NCBI RefSeq assembly: GCF_002252445.1
Contig: NZ_NNRJ01000051.1
Coordinates: 1-64,000, forward strand
Source of the DNA: Brucella thiophenivorans
GTDB lineage: Bacteria; Pseudomonadota; Alphaproteobacteria; Rhizobiales; Rhizobiaceae
Length of the DNA: 64,000 bases
Direction of reading: 5' to 3'
Both the position numbers and the translations under genes were made by a program. Under the pieces are notes generated by a model. That model had not been told where the DNA came from. It saw only the letters and a program-made list of their open reading frames with translations, and did not search any database. Positions 27,101 through 36,244 of this stretch are shown in pieces (positions within the stretch are counted from its first letter, which is position 1; the number at the start of each line of letters is the position of its first letter).

Positions 27101-28216
27101 ATGGATGAGAGGCTTGCAAAAACCATTGCAGCGATCAAGGCATCGGGTGCCGATTGGGGTATTTTCACCAGCCCCGATGGTGTCGCCTATGCAACAGGCC
27201 ATGTGGTTTCCATTGAAGCGGGACCATCGCCTTTTGCCGGGGGCCCTGCCGTTGCTGTGGTTGGGAAAAATGGCGAATGTGGTCTGCTCATTACCAATCT
27301 TGAATCCGGCACACAAAGCTGGGCCGATCTGGTTCTGACTTACGAGGGTTTTTCGTACAAAGAGCCGACCGATATTTTTTCCAACTATCTCGAAACTGCC
27401 GCCCAGCTTTTTGCAAAACTAGGCGTTGGTGGAGTAGTGGCCATCGAGGAGACAAGCTTTCCGCTCTCGCTGTTGCCACTCGTTGAAACATGCAAGCGAG
27501 TGCCGGTTGACGATGCTTTCAAGCGTGAACGCATGGTCAAGACCGCGAAAGAAATCACTTTGTTGCGTGAGGCGGCACTGACCGCATCCGCCGGGCAGCG
27601 GGCATTTCTTGAAAAGACCAAAGCAGGCCGCAGCGAGCTTGAAATCTTTGCGGATATAAGGCTCGCCATGGAAAGCCGGGTGGGTGAACGCTTGCCGCTG
27701 ACTGGTGATTTTATCTCCGGCAAAACCCGTACTTCCGCTTTCATGGGCTGGCCATCAAACCGGATTGTCGAGACTGGCAATCCGCTGATTTGTGACTTGG
27801 CTCCGCGCGTCAATGGCTATTGGGGCGATAGTTGCGCATCGTCTATGTTGGGACATCCAAGTGCTGGATTTAAAAAGCAATTTGCGGCTGTAAAATCTGC
27901 GCTTGATCTGGCGATTGAAATTATTCGTCCGGGCCTTGGCATTGGTGAACTGGATCAGCATTTGCAGGCGCATATCGCAGCCGCGGGTTACGGCTATGCG
28001 CATCATTCCGGCCATTCTATCGGCACATCGGTGCATGAGTGGCCGCGAATTGTTGGTTATGAAACCGAGAGTTTCAAAAAGGATATGGTGGTGATGGTCG
28101 AGCCAACCGCCTTTGACCCGCATATTGGCGGTGTAAGGCTCGAGTTCATGCTGCACGTCACAGACAATGGCTGCGACGTGCTAACCGATTTCGAGCATCA
28201 GCTCTCTATAGAGTAA
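27101..28216 (+). CDS. M24-family metallopeptidase (Xaa-Pro/creatinase type)
   Basis: A 371-residue protein with an N-terminal creatinase-like domain (residues ~1-125) and a pita-bread catalytic domain. All five expected metal ligands are visible: two aspartates in CDLAPRVNGYWGDSC, His in HHSGHSIG, Glu in VMVEPTAF and Glu in VRLEFMLH. It may cleave a Xaa-Pro peptide or a C-N bond as in creatinase or ectoine hydrolase. ATG 27101 has the better spacing to AAGGA (27089-27093) than ATG 27095. Being the last gene of the importer operon, it probably acts on the imported compound. Its 3' end overlaps the convergent lactonase gene by 11 bases. Confidence 0.9.
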   Translation: MDERLAKTIAAIKASGADWGIFTSPDGVAYATGHVVSIEAGPSPFAGGPAVAVVGKNGECGLLITNLESGTQSWADLVLTYEGFSYKEPTDIFSNYLETAAQLFAKLGVGGVVAIEETSFPLSLLPLVETCKRVPVDDAFKRERMVKTAKEITLLREAALTASAGQRAFLEKTKAGRSELEIFADIRLAMESRVGERLPLTGDFISGKTRTSAFMGWPSNRIVETGNPLICDLAPRVNGYWGDSCASSMLGHPSAGFKKQFAAVKSALDLAIEIIRPGLGIGELDQHLQAHIAAAGYGYAHHSGHSIGTSVHEWPRIVGYETESFKKDMVVMVEPTAFDPHIGGVRLEFMLHVTDNGCDVLTDFEHQLSIE

Positions 28217-29294
28217 AAGGCCTGATACAGACAGGCGTGCCGATTTCAATGCGCTTGCCTGTATCGGTCAGTTTCCCCGTGGACTTATCTCTGGCAAAAA
28301 TTGTGATGCAATCGCTGTTCTGATTTGCAACCAGCAGCCAATCTCCATCGGGTGTTAAAGCAAAATTGCGCGGTGTTTTGCCACCCGTAAGCGTGTGACC
28401 AATATCGGTCAGTTTTCCTGTTTCCTGATCAATACGAAAAGCGGCAATGCTGTCATGGCCACGGTTGGAACAGTATAAAAAATGGCCGTCTGGCGAGAGG
28501 TGGATATCCGCGCCATGAGACTCGACACCTGACGGAATGGTGGCCCAGCTCTCAGTGAGCGTCATGTCACTGCCATTGCGATGAATGAGCGACACGGTGG
28601 AATTGAGTTCATTTGAAACATAGACAAAGTGGCCATTCGGATGCTGTGCAATATGGCGTGGTCCGGCGCCTGCTGCAACAGCTACACTTCCAAGACGTTC
28701 AAATTCGCCTCTATCATCAAGACGATAGGTGATGACTTCATCAAGACCGAGGTCGGTAGATAGAAAGGTTCCGCCTTCTGGCGTTTCAACAATGCAATGC
28801 GGATGACTGCGTTCCTGCCGGTCGTCTATCGGACCAAGTTCACCTTTATGACGTACAGACCCTGTGACCAAACCGAGAGTGCCATCACCATGAATGGGAA
28901 GGGCTACGAGAGACTGGTCCGGCCCGCCGCCTCCCATGGCATAGTTGGCAACCAGAACAAATTTTCCGTTACGCGTGATTGTATTGTGCGCCGTGATGCT
29001 GCCCTGACTGCTTTGCTTGTTGAGATAGATAAGTTCGCGTTTTTCAGCATCGAAACGATAGGCGCTGACTGTTCCTTCATGCCAGCCGAACACTTCGGAA
29101 TTGGCGTAAATTGTGCCTGACGCGGGATCGACGCTCAGAAATGTCGGATTATCCACCGAGGACGTGCTGCAGATGCGCTGCGTTTCTGCAGTCTTTGTAT
29201 CGAATGCGTAAATCGAAAGACCTTCTCCGCGTGCACCCTGAAAATAAGGCGCTTCGCGATTGAGTGAACCGACTGCCAGATAAAGCTTTTTCAC
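28206..29294 (-). CDS. Lactonase-family beta-propeller protein (6-phosphogluconolactonase YbhE type)
   Basis: A 362-residue seven-bladed propeller of the YbhE/Lactonase family: repeated blade phrases such as NPTFLSVDPASGTIYANSE, GPRHIAQHPNGHFVYVSNE, ADIHLSPDGHFLYCSNRGHDS and TPRNFALTPDGDWLLVANQ. Members hydrolyse 6-phosphogluconolactone or other lactones in the cytoplasm. GTG 29294 is chosen because GGAGGA lies five bases before it; in-frame ATGs at 29324 and 29318 lack one. It converges on the M24 gene with an 11-base overlap, so its link with that operon is positional only. Confidence 0.87.
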   Translation of the reverse strand: MKKLYLAVGSLNREAPYFQGARGEGLSIYAFDTKTAETQRICSTSSVDNPTFLSVDPASGTIYANSEVFGWHEGTVSAYRFDAEKRELIYLNKQSSQGSITAHNTITRNGKFVLVANYAMGGGGPDQSLVALPIHGDGTLGLVTGSVRHKGELGPIDDRQERSHPHCIVETPEGGTFLSTDLGLDEVITYRLDDRGEFERLGSVAVAAGAGPRHIAQHPNGHFVYVSNELNSTVSLIHRNGSDMTLTESWATIPSGVESHGADIHLSPDGHFLYCSNRGHDSIAAFRIDQETGKLTDIGHTLTGGKTPRNFALTPDGDWLLVANQNSDCITIFARDKSTGKLTDTGKRIEIGTPVCIRPFTL

Positions 29295-29450
29295 GCATTC
29301 CTCCAATGCAATTCCCATGATCAATCCATCACCTATCCGTTGCTGACATTCAAGGTCTGGCTGGTCATTTCAGTTCGGGGCATCGCAATTTTCATGATTA
29401 TCTGCACAATATTGATGAGCCCGAATCTAAAATCGATGGAGTGTTAAGCG

Positions 29451-29870
29451 ATGCAAAGAATAACCATCACTGTCGACGATGATCTTATGACAGAACTGGA
29501 TGCTTTGATTGCTGTAAAAGGCTATGCTAACCGCTCCGAGGCTGTACGCGATCTTGTTCGCGCAAGTATAAAAGACACGGCCATCGCGTCTGACGCGATG
29601 AGCGAATGCGTTGGCGTGTTAAGCTATGTCTACCAGCATGAGGCGCGTGATCTGGCGAAAAAGCTGACGACATCGCATCACGAGCATCATCACATGTCGC
29701 TGGCCTCCCTGCATGTTCATCTCAATGAAGATCTGTGCCTCGAGGTAAGCCTGCTTCGCGGAGAAGCGAAAGCCGTCAAGGAATTTGCAAATTCCATTAT
29801 TTCACAACGTGCAGTTGTTTATGGCGATGTTTCAATTATCCCTCACGACAGCCATAGCCATCATGATTAA
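29451..29870 (+). CDS. nikR: Nickel-responsive regulator NikR
   Basis: A 139-residue ribbon-helix-helix repressor: RITITVDDDLMTELD and GYANRSEAVRDLVR form the N-terminal DNA-binding domain, and the C-terminal ACT-like domain carries the nickel ligands in HHEHHHMSLASLHVHL and the Cys of EDLCLEV. NikR represses nickel uptake genes when nickel is plentiful. Its place just before the urease genes and a nickel-type ABC importer 10 kb on makes those its likely targets. A short His-rich tail (HSHHD) is present. No clear copy of the E. coli NikR site (GTATGA-N16-TCATAC) was seen near those genes. Confidence 0.95.
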   Translation: MQRITITVDDDLMTELDALIAVKGYANRSEAVRDLVRASIKDTAIASDAMSECVGVLSYVYQHEARDLAKKLTTSHHEHHHMSLASLHVHLNEDLCLEVSLLRGEAKAVKEFANSIISQRAVVYGDVSIIPHDSHSHHD

Positions 29871-29908
29871 CTAGTGCCGGAAAAATATTCATATTAAAAT
29901 CATTGCTT

Positions 29909-29928
29909 TAGACCGTTCTATCGGTCTA
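29909..29928. promoter_or_regulatory. TetR-type operator palindrome before the SLC13-like permease
   Basis: TAGACCG and CGGTCTA form a perfect 7-base inverted repeat separated by six bases. Half-sites of this form are typical of TetR-family repressors of transporters. A -35-like TTGCTT (29904-29909) and a -10-like TAGGTT (29927-29932) flank it at 17 bases' spacing, so a bound repressor would block the promoter. No TetR gene is linked. Confidence 0.6.
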
Positions 29929-29972
29929 GGTTCGGGCTTGCGAAGAGTCGTGTTTTTAAACAGTGAGTTATC

Positions 29973-31211
29973 ATGGACCTGACAGTCATCGTATTTATAC
30001 TCGTATATCTTGCGATGGGCTGTGGAACTCTTCCCGGATTTAAAGTCGACCGCACGGGTGCAGCCATTATTGGCGCTCTCGCTATGCTGGTTGTGGGCAG
30101 TATTACGCCGCAGGCGGCATGGAATGCTATCGATTACCGCACACTGGGGATGCTTTTCGGGTTGATGGTTGTATCAGCCGGATTTTCAGTGTCAGGCTTT
30201 TATGGCTGGGCGGCAAGGCGCGTAACCGAATTGCCATTATCGCCACCGTTGTTGGTTGGTGTGCTGGTTGTTATGGGCGCGGCATTCTCGGCATTCCTGA
30301 CCAAAGATGTTGTTGCGGTGGCGATGACGCCTTTGCTCGTTTCCGTAACCCTTGCGAGAGGATTAAATCCGGTTCCATTTCTGCTTGCTTTCTGTTTTGC
30401 CGTTAATACGGGCTCTACCGCCACACTGATCGGCAGTCCGCAGAATATGATTATTGCGCAGGAACTCGGGCTATCCTTCAATGGTTTTCTGAGCGCTGCC
30501 GCTGTTCCCGCCCTTCTTTCTTTGCCAATCGTTTGGGGTGTGATTGTTCTGGCCTACCGCAATCGTTGGAAGCTGACGCAGCAGCCATCTTCCATGAGCG
30601 ATACTGCGCAGGACGGTACGATTGACCTGCTTGAAACGGCAAAGACTGCTCTTGTTGCTGTGGTTGTCATTGGGATGTTTATTTTCAGCGACCTGCCACG
30701 GGAGCTGATTGCTATGGCGGGTGCGGGTGTACTGCTGGTCAGCCGCAAAATCTCTTCCCAAAATATGCTTAAACATGTCGATGGCGATCTGCTGCTTTTG
30801 ATCATGGGCCTGTTTGTCGTCAATGCTGCGATTGCATCGACAGGTTTGCCGCAAAATCTTCTCAATCATTTCCGCGAAGCGGGACTGGATCTCAATGAGC
30901 CTATTTCATTGTTTTTTGTTGGCGGTGTTTTGAGTAATCTTGTCGGCAACAATCCTGCTGTGATGTTGCTGGTGCCCTATCTTCAGTCGGGGCATGGATC
31001 GGATGCGCTTGGTGCAGCGCTGGCGCTGGGAACAGGCTTTTCAAGTAATATGATCGTTTTTGGAAGCTTGGCGGGGATTATTGTCGTAGAACAGGCCGCC
31101 GCACGCGGTATCAAAATATCTTTCGCCGAGTTTTCGCGAACAGGTATAATTGTTATGTTTCTTTGTATGTTAATGGCTGCTATCTGGATAATATTCTTAA
31201 CCAGAATGTAA
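29973..31211 (+). CDS. SLC13/ArsB-type (ion transporter superfamily) anion permease
   Basis: A 412-residue inner-membrane protein with about 11 segments, containing two related halves marked by FLTKDVVAVAMTPLL with GSTATLIGSPQNMIIA in the first and VGNNPAVMLLVPYL with GFSSNMIVFGSLAGIIVVEQAA in the second. This is the ion-transporter-superfamily fold of dicarboxylate, citrate and arsenite carriers; the substrate is not evident. It lies between nikR and the urease genes and has its own TetR-like operator, so it is probably not part of the urease regulon. Confidence 0.85.
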   Translation: MDLTVIVFILVYLAMGCGTLPGFKVDRTGAAIIGALAMLVVGSITPQAAWNAIDYRTLGMLFGLMVVSAGFSVSGFYGWAARRVTELPLSPPLLVGVLVVMGAAFSAFLTKDVVAVAMTPLLVSVTLARGLNPVPFLLAFCFAVNTGSTATLIGSPQNMIIAQELGLSFNGFLSAAAVPALLSLPIVWGVIVLAYRNRWKLTQQPSSMSDTAQDGTIDLLETAKTALVAVVVIGMFIFSDLPRELIAMAGAGVLLVSRKISSQNMLKHVDGDLLLLIMGLFVVNAAIASTGLPQNLLNHFREAGLDLNEPISLFFVGGVLSNLVGNNPAVMLLVPYLQSGHGSDALGAALALGTGFSSNMIVFGSLAGIIVVEQAAARGIKISFAEFSRTGIIVMFLCMLMAAIWIIFLTRM

Positions 31212-31306
31212 AATTTTCTGAATTAATAGATTTATTATTTTTATAGTTCTTATTTGTCATTTAATTTATATGTATTAACTATAAATTCTTACCTTTAGCG
31301 GATGTG

Positions 31307-31336
31307 TTGATTATTTATTTGAGCGGTGTGTAAAAT
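31307..31336 (+). promoter_or_regulatory. Putative promoter of the urease operon
   Basis: TTGATT (31307-31312) and TAAAAT (31331-31336), 18 bases apart, resemble a sigma-70 promoter about 115 bases before ureA in an AT-rich stretch (31212-31451) with no gene. No recognised regulator site was found in it. Confidence 0.4.
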
Positions 31337-31451
31337 AATTATTGCCCCGCGCAAAATAGATTGCTAGCATATCTTTGGTGGCTTTATTTGGGGGTGAATT
31401 TGGTGGGCTTATTGTATGCCGATCTCCCCTTTCTTGGTACGGAGGTTACGT

Positions 31452-31754
31452 ATGCATTTCACGCCCCGAGAAATCGACAAGCTTATGATTCACACGCTGG
31501 CGATCGTCGCCCAGCGTCGTAAAGATCAGGGTTTGAAGCTCAATCATCCTGAAACGGTATCTCTGATTGCTGTGGCGGCGCTTGATGGGGCTCGTGCCGG
31601 TAAGACGCTTGAAGAAGTCATGGAGTTGGCGCGCAAAACCATCACCAAAGATGATGTGATGGAAGGCGTCGTCGAGATGATTCCTTATGTGCAGGTTGAA
31701 GCCGTTTTCACCGATGGCAGTCGCTTGGTTACCGTCCACGATCCTATCCAGTAA
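31452..31754 (+). CDS. ureA: Urease gamma subunit UreA
   Basis: A 100-residue gamma subunit of full normal length, with [21 protein letters not shown] at the start, the NHPETVSLI segment and the end VTVHDPIQ. With UreB and UreC it forms the cytoplasmic nickel enzyme that hydrolyses urea to ammonia and carbamate. GGAGG eight bases before ATG 31452 fixes the start; the open frame extends 12 codons upstream without support. It is first in the operon ureABC-E-F-G-D-T-amtB, all on one strand. Confidence 0.98.
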   Translation: MHFTPREIDKLMIHTLAIVAQRRKDQGLKLNHPETVSLIAVAALDGARAGKTLEEVMELARKTITKDDVMEGVVEMIPYVQVEAVFTDGSRLVTVHDPIQ

Positions 31755-31775
31755 ATCCAGTATGGAGGCTCAGCT

Positions 31776-32186
31776 ATGGCTGCAGATAAAGTAAAGACTC
31801 CTGTTGGAGGCCTGGTTCTCGGCAAGGGCGATATTGAAATCAATGCCGGATATCCGACGACGACTTTGAAAGTACGCAATACTGGCGATCGTCCTATTCA
31901 GGTGGGTTCGCACTATCACTTCTTTGAAGTGAATGCTGACCTTGAATTTGATCGTGAGCAAGCCTTCGGAAAACGCCTGAACATTCCTGCAACGACCGCT
32001 CTTCGTTTTGAGCCGGGCGATGAGAAGCAGGTCGTTCTTGTTCCGTATCAGGGAAAGCAGCGCGTGCTTGGTTTCAACGGCTTGGTCAATGGTTGGGTCG
32101 GCGATGAAAGCTACAACGATTCCCGTCCGCGCCTTAAAGATGCAATGGAGCGGGTTGCGAAATACGGTTTCAAGAACAAGCCGTAA
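31776..32186 (+). CDS. ureB: Urease beta subunit UreB
   Basis: A 136-residue beta subunit, longer than the ~101-residue classical form at both ends. The core is unmistakable: [36 protein letters not shown] and [22 protein letters not shown]. The C-terminal extension ([24 protein letters not shown]) is found in a subset of family members. The start is supported by GGAGG ten bases upstream. A palindromic repeat separates it from ureC. Confidence 0.97.
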   Translation: MAADKVKTPVGGLVLGKGDIEINAGYPTTTLKVRNTGDRPIQVGSHYHFFEVNADLEFDREQAFGKRLNIPATTALRFEPGDEKQVVLVPYQGKQRVLGFNGLVNGWVGDESYNDSRPRLKDAMERVAKYGFKNKP

Positions 32187-32212
32187 TTGCCCGTCTGAGG
32201 GCGCATCACGAA

Positions 32213-32296
32213 CTGATTAATCAGATCGGCGCTCCAACCGTTTGTTTGACGCGCATCTATTCGGAAATCGTTTCATACTTTTCGGGATGTGCTCTT
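32213..32296. repeat. Dispersed palindromic repeat inside the urease operon, copy 5
   Basis: The sequence 'cagatcggcgctccaaccg...gacgcgcatctattcggaaatcg...cttttcgggatgtgctct' belongs to the same family as the copies at 21928, 37183 and 38244. It fills the ureB-ureC gap and will be part of the operon mRNA, where it can form a hairpin. Confidence 0.65.
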
Positions 32297-32321
32297 AAAT
32301 TTCAGCGAACAGGATACTGAT

Positions 32322-34034
32322 ATGGCTAAGATTTCAAGGCAGCAATATTCGGATCTCTACGGTCCGACGACCGGCGACAAGATCCGCCTGGGCGATACTG
32401 ACCTCTATATTGAAATTGAAAAAGACCTTCGCGTTTACGGCGAAGAAGCTGTTTATGGCGGCGGCAAAACGCTGCGTGACGGCATGGGCTATGACAATGA
32501 GCTGACGAGCGCTGCCGGAGCGCCCGATCTTGTCATTACAAACGTTACCATTGTCGATGCCATTCAGGGCGTCATCAAAGCCGATGTCGGCATCAAGAAT
32601 GGTCTTATTTACGGGATCGGTAAAGCTGGAAACCCATCCACCATGTCGGGTGTGACACTGCCCCTTGGACCGGGTACCGATGCAATTTCTGGCGAACACC
32701 TGATCCTGACCGCCGGCGGTATCGATGCGCACGTGCACTTCATTTCGCCGCAGCAGGCCGAAGCGGCTCTGAGCAATGGTGTGACGACGTTGTTTGGCGG
32801 CGGCATTGGACCAACTGACGGCACCAACGGCACAACCATCACGCCTGGAACGTGGAACATCGAAATGATGTTGCGCTCGTTTGATTCATGGCCAGTCAAT
32901 GCAGGCGTTCTTGGTAAGGGCAATTCGTCATCCACAGCGTCGATTGAAGAACAAATCCGCGCCGGTGCCATGGGTCTTAAAATCCATGAAGACTGGGGCA
33001 GCACACCAGAGGCTATCCGTACATCGCTGACGGTTGCCGACGAATATGACGTCCAGGTCTGTATCCACACCGATACACTGAACGAAGCTGGTTTTGTTGA
33101 AAACACGATTGCCGCTTTCGAAGGCCGCACGATTCACACCTATCACACGGAAGGTGCTGGCGGCGGACATGCGCCAGACATTATCCGCGTTGCAGGTCAG
33201 TCGAACGTTATTCCGAGCTCGACCAATCCGACACTCCCGTATGGCATCAATTCGCAGGCCGAATTGTTTGACATGACGATGATCTGTCACAATTTGAGCC
33301 CGAAAATTCCGACAGACGTGGCCTTTGCTGAAAGCCGTGTACGCCCGGAAACCATCGCTGCCGAAAACGTTCTGCACGATATTGGTGCGATTTCCATTCT
33401 CTCCAGTGACAGCCAGGCTATGGGCCGCGTGGGCGAAAACTGGATGCGTACCATTCAAACCGCACATCTGATGAAGACGCGTTTTGGTGCCTATGAAGGT
33501 GACAAGTCTGGCAACGACAACCAGCGCGTGCTGCGTTTCGTTTCTAAGGTGACAATCAATCCAGCAATTGCACAGGGCGTTTCGCATGTCGTGGGGTCAG
33601 TTGAAATTGGCAAGATGGCCGATTTGGTACTCTGGGAGCCAGCATTCTTTGGTGCAAAGCCGAAAATGGTCATCAAGGGCGGCATGATTTCATGGGCGCT
33701 GATGGGCGATCCGAATGCATCGCTGCCAACACCGCAGCCTGTTATTTATCGTCCGATGTATGGCGCGTTTGGATCGGCTCTGCCGAAGACCCGCGCAACA
33801 TTCACGTCGCTCGCTGGTTTTGATGCCGGTATCGTCAATCGTTATGAACTCAAGTCGCAGGTTATCCCTGTGTATGGTACCCGAGCGATCAGCAAGGGCT
33901 CAATGGTTCGTAACAATGCTTTGCCGACGATTGAAGTTAATCCGGAAACATTTGCAGTTACCGTCGATGGCAAGCACGCCACTGTCGAACCTGCAACCAC
34001 CGTTCCATTGACCCAGCTTTACTTCTTCAGTTGA
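32322..34034 (+). CDS. ureC: Urease alpha subunit UreC
   Basis: A 570-residue catalytic subunit of full length. Active-site elements are intact: the HxH nickel ligands in GGIDAHVHF, the carbamylated lysine in [15 protein letters not shown], His ligands in CIHTDTLNE and the [11 protein letters not shown] segment, the flap containing MICHNL, and the aspartate in [12 protein letters not shown] 32322 follows CAGGA at the usual distance and gives the common N-terminus ([15 protein letters not shown]). The enzyme therefore should be active if nickel is supplied. A hairpin with T run follows the stop. Confidence 0.98.
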   Translation: MAKISRQQYSDLYGPTTGDKIRLGDTDLYIEIEKDLRVYGEEAVYGGGKTLRDGMGYDNELTSAAGAPDLVITNVTIVDAIQGVIKADVGIKNGLIYGIGKAGNPSTMSGVTLPLGPGTDAISGEHLILTAGGIDAHVHFISPQQAEAALSNGVTTLFGGGIGPTDGTNGTTITPGTWNIEMMLRSFDSWPVNAGVLGKGNSSSTASIEEQIRAGAMGLKIHEDWGSTPEAIRTSLTVADEYDVQVCIHTDTLNEAGFVENTIAAFEGRTIHTYHTEGAGGGHAPDIIRVAGQSNVIPSSTNPTLPYGINSQAELFDMTMICHNLSPKIPTDVAFAESRVRPETIAAENVLHDIGAISILSSDSQAMGRVGENWMRTIQTAHLMKTRFGAYEGDKSGNDNQRVLRFVSKVTINPAIAQGVSHVVGSVEIGKMADLVLWEPAFFGAKPKMVIKGGMISWALMGDPNASLPTPQPVIYRPMYGAFGSALPKTRATFTSLAGFDAGIVNRYELKSQVIPVYGTRAISKGSMVRNNALPTIEVNPETFAVTVDGKHATVEPATTVPLTQLYFFS

Positions 34035-34045
34035 TGTGAGGCTTG

Positions 34046-34078
34046 CAGGAGGGAACAACCGCGTTTCCTCCTGTTTTA
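34046..34078 (+). terminator. Terminator-like hairpin between ureC and ureE
   Basis: CAGGAGGGAA (34046-34055) pairs with TTTCCTCCTG (34064-34073) with one G-U pair, followed by TTTTATTTT. It has the form of an intrinsic terminator but lies within the operon, so it may reduce expression of the accessory genes relative to the structural subunits. Confidence 0.65.
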
Positions 34079-34159
34079 TTTTGAGTGCATGGCCAAATGC
34101 TGCTGATCCTATCTGCATGTTTGGTTGCCGGATATGAAGCATAAGCTTCCGGAGGAATT

Positions 34160-34840
34160 ATGATTCTCGTTGAGAAAACACTCGGTAACATCAAGGATTC
34201 CGTGTGGCACGATCGTTCTCATCACGCGCAAGTTGATCACTTGGCCCTTGAGCAATGGGAAGCACCGAAAAGTCGTCTGCGCAAAGCGAGCGAGGGTGGC
34301 GTTGAGCTAGCCATTTCTCTGCCGCGCTCCGAGCATCTGCATGATGGCGATGTTCTCTATTATGATGAAGACAAGAAGATCATCGTTGTCGCGCGCATCG
34401 CTCTTAAAGAAGTGATGGTTATCGAGCTTGAAGGATTGGAAGAGCTCGCCCCACAGGACATCCTGCGTATTTGTTTCGAACTTGGCCATGGTTTGGGTAA
34501 TCAGCACTGGCCAGCGGTGATCAAAGGCTCGACGGTTTATGTGCCATTGTCTGTTGATCAGAAGGTGATGGCATCGGTGATGCGCACGCACGCTTTTGAA
34601 AGAGTGAAGACCTATTTTGCTCCGGGCGAGGAGATCGCTGCAAAGCTTGATGCGAAGGAAGTTCGTATGCTCTTTGCCGGCGCAGATGCGACCCCGCATC
34701 ACCACCATGACTTGAACAAGCATTCGCATGAGCACAATCATGGCTCAGAAGCACATACGCACGAACATAGTCATGACCATTCCCAGGATCACGATCATTC
34801 GCATGAACATCACCATGGGCACGGCCATCATCACAGGTAA
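34160..34840 (+). CDS. ureE: Urease accessory protein UreE (nickel metallochaperone)
   Basis: A 226-residue UreE with the peptide-binding domain first, then the metal-binding domain containing FELGHGLGNQHWPAVI, and a very long histidine-rich tail of about 50 residues from PHHHHDLN to the C-terminal HGHHHR, with more than 20 histidines. UreE brings nickel to the apo-urease complex; the tail stores extra nickel. GGAGGA nine bases before the ATG fixes the start. The 125-base gap before it holds the terminator-like hairpin and perhaps a secondary promoter. Confidence 0.97.
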   Translation: MILVEKTLGNIKDSVWHDRSHHAQVDHLALEQWEAPKSRLRKASEGGVELAISLPRSEHLHDGDVLYYDEDKKIIVVARIALKEVMVIELEGLEELAPQDILRICFELGHGLGNQHWPAVIKGSTVYVPLSVDQKVMASVMRTHAFERVKTYFAPGEEIAAKLDAKEVRMLFAGADATPHHHHDLNKHSHEHNHGSEAHTHEHSHDHSQDHDHSHEHHHGHGHHHR

Positions 34841-34843
34841 GTA

Positions 34844-35566
34844 ATGTCAGGCATAAAGATAAAAGAACCGGGCTCCGTTGAGGATATGGTTCTTCTGGCG
34901 AGATTGCTGCAATTTTCGGATTCAACCTTGCCGGTTGGTGCATTCGCATTTTCAAACGGGCTTGAATCCGCATTGCAAACTGAAGTTGTTACCAATCCGG
35001 CAAGCCTGCATCAGTTTGTCGAGCTTGTCGTGCGTCAGGCAGCGCATATGGATGGTATTGCCTTTCTCCATGCGCATCGCGCCATTCTGGCGGGTGATTA
35101 TGATGGGGTTCTTGCCGCAGATCACGAGATATGGAACCGCCGGGTTGGTGAAGAACAGCAGATGATGCTTGCGAGAATGGGCAAGAAATTCGCTGAATTG
35201 TCTCTCAAGATCAGTGATTTTCCACCGCTAGAGCGCTGGCTGAAAGACATCAAGTCAGGGGCAACGCCGGGGTGTTTCCCAATTGGTCAGGCCTTGGCGC
35301 TGGCGCATATGGGCGCGGATGAGAAGCAGGCCTTTGTGGTGCATCAATATGGCGTTGCGTCGATGGTTCTGAGTGCAGCTGTCCGCCTCATGCGGATTGA
35401 TCATCTTGACACGCAGCGCATATTATTTGCTTCGCAAAGCCGTGTTTCGAGCGACTACGATGATGTGCGTGGTCTCGAACTTGATGAGATGTCCAGCTTT
35501 GCGCCGATCTTTGATGTTCTCGTTGCGCATCACACAAAGGCGCATGTCCGACTGTTTATGAACTGA
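34844..35566 (+). CDS. ureF: Urease accessory protein UreF
   Basis: A 240-residue accessory protein with LLARLLQFSDSTLPVGAFAFSNGLE at the start and the family phrase GKKFAELSL with SHQYGV-like VVHQYGVASMVL in the middle. UreF forms the UreDFG activation complex and controls the GTPase of UreG during nickel insertion. It starts three bases after ureE, so the two are coupled. The early in-frame ATG at 34844 is used; the region before MVLLARL is variable in the family. Confidence 0.95.
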   Translation: MSGIKIKEPGSVEDMVLLARLLQFSDSTLPVGAFAFSNGLESALQTEVVTNPASLHQFVELVVRQAAHMDGIAFLHAHRAILAGDYDGVLAADHEIWNRRVGEEQQMMLARMGKKFAELSLKISDFPPLERWLKDIKSGATPGCFPIGQALALAHMGADEKQAFVVHQYGVASMVLSAAVRLMRIDHLDTQRILFASQSRVSSDYDDVRGLELDEMSSFAPIFDVLVAHHTKAHVRLFMN

Positions 35567-35592
35567 ATAGCTTATTGAAGCAGGAATGAACC

Positions 35593-36240
35593 ATGAAAAA
35601 GATCACACGTATTGGTATTGGTGGACCTGTTGGTTCGGGCAAGACGGCCGTTATTGAAACGATCACGCCACGGCTGATTGAAATGGGTATCAAGCCGCTC
35701 ATTATTACCAACGACGTTGTTACGACCGAAGATGCCAAGCAGGTCCGCCGCACGCTGAATGGCATTCTGATCGAAGAAAAAATTGTTGGCGTTGAGACCG
35801 GCGCATGTCCGCATACTGCGGTGCGTGAAGATCCGTCTATGAATATTGCGGCGGTTGAAGAGCTTGAAGAAAAATACCCGGACAGTGACGTGATCCTGAT
35901 TGAATCGGGCGGTGACAACCTGACGCTGACATTCAGTCCGGCACTTGCGGATTTTTATATCTACGTGATCGACGTTGCTGCCGGGGACAAGATTCCGCGC
36001 AAGAATGGCGCTGGCGTCTGCCAATCCGATATTCTGGTCATCAACAAGAAGGATCTGGCACCTTATGTCGGTGCAAGCCTTGAGGTTATGGATCGCGATT
36101 CCAAGCTAATGCGCGGCAAGAAGCCTTTCGTTTTCACCAATTGCAAAACGGGTGAAGGCATTGATGATCTGATGCAGCTCATTCTTGATATGGCTCTGTT
36201 CGACGTGAAGCCGGTTCCGGCTTCTCAAACAGCTGGATAA
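35593..36240 (+). CDS. ureG: Urease accessory GTPase UreG
   Basis: A 215-residue GTPase with the P-loop [15 protein letters not shown], the conserved metal site [11 protein letters not shown] (Cys-Pro-His), [18 protein letters not shown] and the guanine-specificity motif NKKDL. It uses GTP hydrolysis to deliver nickel to urease together with UreD, UreE and UreF. It is 26 bases after ureF, with GCAGGA before the ATG, and four bases before ureD. Confidence 0.98.
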   Translation: MKKITRIGIGGPVGSGKTAVIETITPRLIEMGIKPLIITNDVVTTEDAKQVRRTLNGILIEEKIVGVETGACPHTAVREDPSMNIAAVEELEEKYPDSDVILIESGGDNLTLTFSPALADFYIYVIDVAAGDKIPRKNGAGVCQSDILVINKKDLAPYVGASLEVMDRDSKLMRGKKPFVFTNCKTGEGIDDLMQLILDMALFDVKPVPASQTAG

Positions 36241-36244
36241 TGTC

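Noticed and set aside
34521-34973. 150-codon minus-strand frame opposite ureE and ureF
   Set aside because: It arises from the reverse complement of the His-codon-rich ureE tail; no independent support.
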